Origin: Strobilurus pachycystidiatus
Taxonomy: Eukaryota; Basidiomycota; Agaricomycetes; Agaricales; Physalacriaceae
Assembly: GCA_019915135.1 (NCBI GenBank)
Contig: JAHLMK010000002.1
Coordinates: 248,001-312,000 of the forward strand
Reading direction: 5' to 3'
DNA: 64,000 nucleotides
Position numbers and translations under genes: made by a program. Positions 58,696 to 64,000 of the stretch are shown one piece after another; position 1 is the first letter of the stretch, and every line of letters begins with the position of its first letter. The notes beneath the pieces were generated by a model. That model ran no database searches, was not told the DNA's origin, and saw only the letters and a program-made list of their open reading frames with translations.

Positions 58696-60243
58696 ATGGA
58701 AAGCACTCTGCAACCCGCACAGGTCGCCCGGCTTATGGTACAAAGTGCTGTCAATAAGCACAGAGACCGGTACGAGAACATATTCTTCAAAGCGGTGCGT
58801 CCCTCTCCTTCTCGCATTCGACGAGCGCGCGCCAACAAAGGCTATCCGTGTAGTTCCTCGCCGGTGTCATGTTGTCTTTTGGAGGTCTCCTCTCAGAGAT
58901 CATTTCTGGAGGATCAACTGCCCTCACCGCGTCGAATCCGGGCCTAGTCAAGATCCTTGGAGGCTTTGTCTTTCCCGTCGGTTTGGCCATGTATATCTCA
59001 TTCTCTCGTGGGTTGAAAGCCAGCTTATTGTGTTCCAAGGATTGTGCTACAGGGACTGGAACTTTTGACTAGTAACATGATGGTCAGTCGACATCAATGC
59101 AAGCGGGTGTGTTGTCGATCTGACGCATTTGCTTCCAGGTCTTTCCCATGGGAATCATCAAAGGGGTCATTCCGTGGTGGAGTTTGCCTGTGAACTGGAT
59201 ACTAGGTACGCGCCCACCATCTGTTCCTATCTCAGACACAGTCTAAAACTTTCGCAGTCACGTTTGGTAACCTTGCCGGAAGTCTCTTCTTTGGCGCTAT
59301 CTTGGTCCATTGTACGTGTCCGCCGAGCTAGTCCATTCGAGATCCTTACTCTTCGCAGATAGTGGCATAATTTCAGTGCCGCCGTACAACGCCTACGTCC
59401 AAACATTTGCCATGTGAGCGGCGCTTGAGCCTTTATCTATACCTTCGTTCACTTGACCAACAACGCAATCAGTCATAAGGCCTCTGACCCGGAATGGCAC
59501 CAGATCTTCCTGCGCGGTATCGGTTGTAATTGGTTGGTCTGTATCGCAGTTTGGGTAAGTTACTGTAAAGGAAATCATTTCAGCCCGCTGACGAGAACCG
59601 TTCCCCAAATTCAGCAAGCCGCAGGTGCTAGCGACACGCTATCCAAGGTAATTACATACACGCTTTCGTTGAAGGTTGGCTGCTTACATTCGCTGCAGAT
59701 AGTGGCGCTTTGGATCCCTATCTGGGTGGGTTCTATGTTTCAAGGTTGGTTTCGGCTCGTCCTCACGATCTTCGTCGCCGTCATAGATATTCGTCGCATG
59801 TGGCTTTGACCATGGTACGTTGACACAGACCGTGTTGGTACATCTTACACGACGATTCTTATACCCTTCTTTAGTCGTCGCAAACATGTTTTCCGTCCCC
59901 CTGGGTATCATGTTTGGGGCAGACGTGAGCGCATGTTCCTTTACCCGTGAATTGTACTCAGCTGTTGCCTTTTCTAGCTGACGGTCGCGGCATACATTCG
60001 CAAGTGAGTGACCCCCCACTTTACCTCCGGCTTTACGTTGTAACCTGGGCGTCCGGTTCAAGGTCATTAATCGCCTCTTATCTGGGCAACATTGTTGGCG
60101 CTCTCCTCGTAGGACTCCCCGCGGTCTACTTCTACCTTCGGAACGACGCCGATCATCTTTCTGCACTCGAGAGTGGGGAAGCCATGACCGCGCCTCGAGC
60201 ACACAGCGATAACAGCTCAAGCAACACTGAGAAGCGTCGCTAA
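58696..60243 (+). CDS. formate/nitrite transporter (FNT) family channel, 13 exons
   Basis: Exons 58696-58794, 58854-58990, 59040-59082, 59139-59205, 59258-59311, 59359-59413, 59473-59554, 59615-59647, 59699-59725, 59787-59814, 59875-59924, 59978-60003 and 60063-60243; 293 aa. FNT proteins are pentameric, aquaporin-like membrane channels for formate, nitrite or lactate. The family helices are all visible: FFKAFFAGVMLSFGGLLSE, GFVFPVGLAMIVLQGLELLTSNMM, FGNLAGSLFFG, GIGCNWLVCIAVW, FVACGFDHVVANMFSVPLG and YLGNIVGALLVGLPAVYFYL. HVVANMF carries the conserved pore His-like position. Thirteen exons in 1.5 kb is extreme; three consecutive exons are 26-33 nt or close to it. The anion carried cannot be told from sequence. 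Confidence 0.94.
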
Positions 60244-60388
60244 TCTTTTCTGTCTGGTTCAACCCTTCGTTTTATGTTGTACAATATTTCTTGGTTATTG
60301 CTATGCTTCAACGGCTATTCTCTGTACATATATCATCTAGCGATGGAGTTCAACACGACAACCTATGTCCGTATCAATCGCTACACTA

Positions 60389-62469
60389 TTAGACTGCGGC
60401 CTCTTGGCTGAGTGTGGAATCGGGGATCTTGACGTTCACGCTTGGATTGAGAAGCTCCAGATTCTCGCTTGTGTATGGTGGGTAACGCGCCGCAAGGAAT
60501 GGTTCCAGACTACTCAGATTGAGCTCCAGGTGAGTAAATGATAACAATCATGCACGTACTGAAGCGGCATGTCGATTGAGGCGCGCATATAGCTGAACGA
60601 ATCAAATGCGTAGCGCAAAACATTTCGACCATCTGTGCAGATAATGTCAGACTTCCACATTTGACAGTGAACAACACAAAGTACTGACGTCCAGAGGGGC
60701 CGACACCGCCGAAGGGAAGTTCGTGAACTAATAGGCGATGTTGAGAGCGAGGACATGATTCCGTCAAAATCAACTCACCGGCAAGTTGAATGAACACATC
60801 ATTGTAGACCAGATTGCCGCTTGTGGTGTTTTCTCGGACTGGCGATTCAGAGTTACTGAGAAGGATGACGGATACGCAGAAAGGAGACTCGTACTCAACG
60901 TCTTCGTATCTTCATCCTCAGTGAAGGCGTATAAAACCAACGGATGGTCCCTGTGATTTAGGAAAAATTCAGCTCCCAGCAACTCTATGATCATCGTGGC
61001 AGAAAGGTTACCGATTCGAGATGAAATCGCACGCGTCCTCAATTGTGTCTACCTCCAATATGGGCAACACCGGACCAAAGTTCTCTCCCTCCATCAACGC
61101 GTCGGTGCCATCGATCCCGACCAAGACCGTGGGCTCAATCTTCAACTTCTCCGGGTCTCTGTCTCCTCCTATGACGATATCGCCCGCAGTCCTATCGAGC
61201 AGATCGCAGACCCGGTCGTAATGAGTGCGTGAGACGATGTGGGAGAAAGAATCCGACGTGAGAGGAGCGCCGTCTGGGTAGAACGATTGGTACGCCCTCT
61301 TGAATGCTTCGACGACCTTTGGCACCACGCTGGGATTGCCGTCGGTCGGTACGATGAGATAGTCGGGCGCGACGCATATCTCGAACGTGGCGTCAGTAAG
61401 ATACGCGTCGTAAGAAATGAGCATCAAGTACCTGGCCTGCGTTGGTGCATTTCGCGACCAAGATCCTTTTTGCGGCCACGTCCAGGTCATACGACGGGTC
61501 GAGGATGACGGGACTCTTCCCGCCCAACTCCAGAGTGAGCGGCGTGAGATGCTTAGCCGCCGCCGCGGAGATGATCCTGCCGACTTTGCCATTCCCCGTG
61601 TAGAAGACTGTGGATTGTATTATCACATCAACAATGAACGCATTCATGGTGGGGTATAGGACTCACTGTGATCCCCTACGATAATCACAGAAATTAGTAC
61701 AACCAGGATAGGGTTGAACGATCTGGTTCTTACATTGCATCTCCAACAGACTCGTAATCTCCTCAACAGCGCCTTTCACGACCTGAAACGCCGTGGTGTC
61801 TAGGTACTTTGGTAACAAATCCGCCAGGAGCTGTGCGTAATGCGGCGCGATCTCGGATACCTTCACGACGCAGCAGCATCCCGCAGCGATGGCCGCAATG
61901 AGAGGCTGGATCGAGAGGATCATCGGGAAGTTCCACGGCCTGTCCGTGTCGGGTTAGATAACCGCGGATGGTGTATGGAACGGGGTGGACGAACGCGATA
62001 ACGAGCGCGACGCCCTTTGGTGCGGTGAACACCTTCGGGCTCCACGCGAGCTGATTAGTGTCGAACAAGTCCGTCTTGACGTCGGGTGCCGTCCATTCAG
62101 GGAGGCTCTTTGCTGAGATCAACGCGCGCTCCAGTACGGGTGAGATCTCGAATGTGTACGCCTCTAATGAGGGACGGCCCAGGTCCTAAGACGTACGTGA
62201 GCATTAGATGTCGGGCGCAAGACTGTATGTAACGCGTTGGCTGACACTTTTGAGCGCATCCGCGAAGAGCGCCTGGTTATCTTGCACCATGTGCGCGATC
62301 TGCAGCAGCTGGTGTTGTCTCCATGGGATTGGTCGTGTCTTGCGGGACTTGAAGGTCGTACGCAGGGTTTGGTAGATCTATCATGGCAGTTGTAATTATG
62401 GTCAGGAAGTTGAAGGAGTGCAGAGACCTCGGGGAGTTCGTCCAGAGGCGTGTAGTTAGTCTGGGACAT
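60389..62469 (-). CDS. aldehyde dehydrogenase, ALDH3-like
   Basis: Exons (minus) 62469-62428, 62377-62246, 62185-61995, 61939-61734, 61675-61667, 61607-61432, 61379-61012, 60950-60900, 60855-60779, 60727-60689, 60632-60560 and 60509-60389; 494 aa. It oxidises aldehydes to acids with NAD(P)+. Landmarks: [31 protein letters not shown] (as in class-3 enzymes), catalytic Glu220 in [10 protein letters not shown], catalytic Cys254 in [26 protein letters not shown] and [15 protein letters not shown]. The C-terminus is hydrophilic and lacks the membrane anchor of fatty-aldehyde forms. One exon is 9 nt (W-D-H). The exon 2 donor must be AGT|GTCAGC; the closer AAA|GT breaks the frame. Confidence 0.94.
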
Positions 62470-62737
62470 CGTAGCGAGGGAACAAGAAGTGCGAGAGAGC
62501 GCATTCTAATGGCTGATCTGTTATATCATTTCTCATGTGGCTAACCATTCTAGGGGCACATTTGACCACGAGACTGCGACAGTGATGAATCGATGACATT
62601 GAAAAGTCTTGGTGTGGGTGCGTGTGAGATCATGAGAAGTTCAAGTGCCAAGAAGCCTGAGCCTCATATTGGAGTTGATAATTGACAACAACATACACGT
62701 CCGCAGCTTTGTCCGAACCACCTTTGCCCACTCAATC

Positions 62738-64000
62738 TCACGCGAAACGACCGGGCACCATGGGCACAGACGCTGTCAGCCCACCATCCACTGCAATGTT
62801 TTGTCCGTTTATGTAACTGGAATCGTCTTTCGGGCGCGTTAGAGGCATGCAGACAAAGGAAATCCAGAAAGAAACCAACCTGAAGCCAAGAAGAGCGCGA
62901 CTTGCGCGATCTCTGGAGAAGCTACGTTAGCACCAGTCCACCAAGAATCAGATTGACGAACCTTCTGCTATGGCATACCGATTGAGAGGGTTGAGCTGCC
63001 CGATCTTGCCTTCCGTCCCCCGTCCGCGTGCATAATCGAAAAATCCACTAGTCATGCCAGTCTCAATCAGGCCGGGACATATGGCGTTGACGCGAATATC
63101 CGTCCTGGCTAGCTGGTAGGCACAGGTGTTCGCGATAGAGTTCACGCTGTCGAAGAAAGTTCTGAAACGGCAATGGCAAACGAAGAGTGTGAAACTTACG
63201 CCGCCTTGCTGGCGCTGTCTAAGGACGTGTTTGTAAGGAGAATCATTTGGAAGCGAAGGGCGGGCAGACTGACAGTCAACTGATCCGGCACCAGAGCGAA
63301 TACCAGCCACTGTGAGGTTTCGTGTGAGGGTAAGCGTTATATGCGTCAGCCGTTGGCTTACCAGATGCAGTGAGTAGTATGCTTCCCGAGCCATATTCTT
63401 TGCCGCGTGATGGATTGGCCTTTCCCATGGCTTCGGATGCATATTTGACTGCAATGAAGCAACTACGCAGATGTATGAGGCTACGCGACGACATGACTGG
63501 CGGATAGACCTACGAGAGCGCGTTGATCTTCATGACCCTGGTGAACGTCTCTGCGGATGTATCCGCAAGGGTGGCGACAGTCGCGACTCCAGCCTGTTGG
63601 TATGGTCAAGCGGCGATAAGCACATGTTGGTGATAGACTTGCGTTGGCGAAGAATACATCGAGGCGGCCCTCTTCTTCAAGCGCGCGTTTGCAGAGACCA
63701 GAGATGGTTGCGTCGTCGGATGCATCGCCTTGGATGGTGGTGACCTTGACGTCCGCGTATTTCTTCTCGATGGTCGACTGGAGCTCGGGCAGGTTTGTGG
63801 GGTCAAAGTCGAGGAGATACAGATGCTTCGCGCCTTCGTGGGCGTACAGCAGCGCTGACGCGCGCCTGGATGCAGTTAGGCGGTGAACATCAGCAGCGGC
63901 CGTCCAGCGTACCCGATGCCTTTGAGAGAGCCGACGCCGGTGATGATGCAGACCTTGTTGTGCAGCTTGTTTCCGCGCGGCGTGTTGGTGAACTGGGCGC
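62738..64000 (-). CDS. short-chain dehydrogenase/reductase, 5' end outside window
   Basis: Exons (minus) from the edge: 64000-63913, 63865-63643, 63593-63514, 63462-63362, 63309-63274, 63218-63200, 63146-62962, 62912-62880 and 62826-62738. Classical SDR marks are visible: cofactor loop TGVGSLKGIG, FFANAGV (NAG motif), LLTASVAGIRSG with the catalytic Ser region, the active-site YSASK (split by an intron after the first base of Tyr), NAICPGLIETGM, and the end SSYINGQNIAVDGG with a short tail. It would reduce or oxidise an alcohol/ketone substrate with NAD(P)H. The exon before NAGV uses a GC donor (AAC|GCAAGT). The true start lies beyond base 64000. Confidence 0.92.
63594..63642 (-). other. GC-AG intron in the SDR gene
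   Basis: Donor AAC|GCAAGT and acceptor CAACAG, phase 0, give FFANAGVATV across the conserved NAG motif. The GT three bases on (AA|GTCTAT) leaves the wrong phase. Confidence 0.8.

Noticed and set aside
60510..60559. Apparent frameshift before the last aldehyde dehydrogenase exon
   Set aside because: The acceptor GAGTAG (rather than CTGGAG) gives [16 protein letters not shown] in phase; no lesion is needed.
62186..62247. Apparent frameshift in the aldehyde dehydrogenase between exons 2 and 3
   Set aside because: Using the donor AGT|GTCAGC rather than AAAA|GTGTCA restores [12 protein letters not shown] in frame; the gene is intact.
1..64000. tRNA, rRNA, snRNA or CRISPR features
   Set aside because: No cloverleaf with matching A and B boxes, no rRNA-like conserved blocks and no regularly spaced direct repeats were noticed by eye; a covariance-model search would be decisive.

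Overview
The window is nuclear DNA of a filamentous basidiomycete (Agaricomycetes). The genes are dense, lie on both strands, and carry many short introns of about 45-65 nt with short or 'gt' donors. Several protein types are typical of that class: a seven-helix protein with an RCYxVW motif, a Cys-rich CIPCP tail protein, an MLKL-NTD-like adaptor and an ART arrestin. Exon structures were built by hand from splice signals, reading-frame phase and family motifs. No RNA genes, CRISPR arrays or viral genes were seen.

Layout, 1-14 kb: the 3' end of one beta-carbonic anhydrase and a complete second copy in tandem, a lipase-like relic, TIM22 (minus), an Agaricomycete membrane protein (minus), a small unknown gene (minus), a 7-TM protein (plus) and eIF4G (plus). 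Two kilobases without a recognisable gene follow. 14-22 kb: an 18-exon Trk K+ transporter, an F-box-like protein, a divergent pair of small genes around a CRE octamer, and a damaged 2OG-Fe(II) oxygenase. 22-34 kb: an alpha-arrestin (minus) divergent from a cupredoxin-like GPI protein (plus), a 14-exon alpha/beta hydrolase with a long tail, an ACAD10/11-type phosphotransferase and RanBP1.

34-44 kb: a gene-poor stretch, a secreted/TLC-like membrane protein, a stalked single-pass protein with a PPPY motif, and an MLKL-NTD-like gene whose stop codon lies inside a long hairpin that is followed at once by a second hairpin. 44-64 kb: a bZIP factor, mitochondrial glycine dehydrogenase (GCV2), an 823-bp TIR element with 9-bp target duplications, mitoribosomal bS6m, a Mei2-like RNA-binding protein, an FNT-family transporter, an aldehyde dehydrogenase, and an SDR gene that leaves the right edge.

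There is no operon or evident biosynthetic cluster. The content is mostly housekeeping (translation, mitochondrial import and ribosome, glycine cleavage, nuclear transport, K+ and anion transport), with lineage-specific membrane and signalling proteins between. The most unusual features are four GC-AG introns among about 150 modelled introns, repeated micro-exons (8-23 nt), three long near-perfect hairpins at gene 3' ends, and the MULE-like non-autonomous element.
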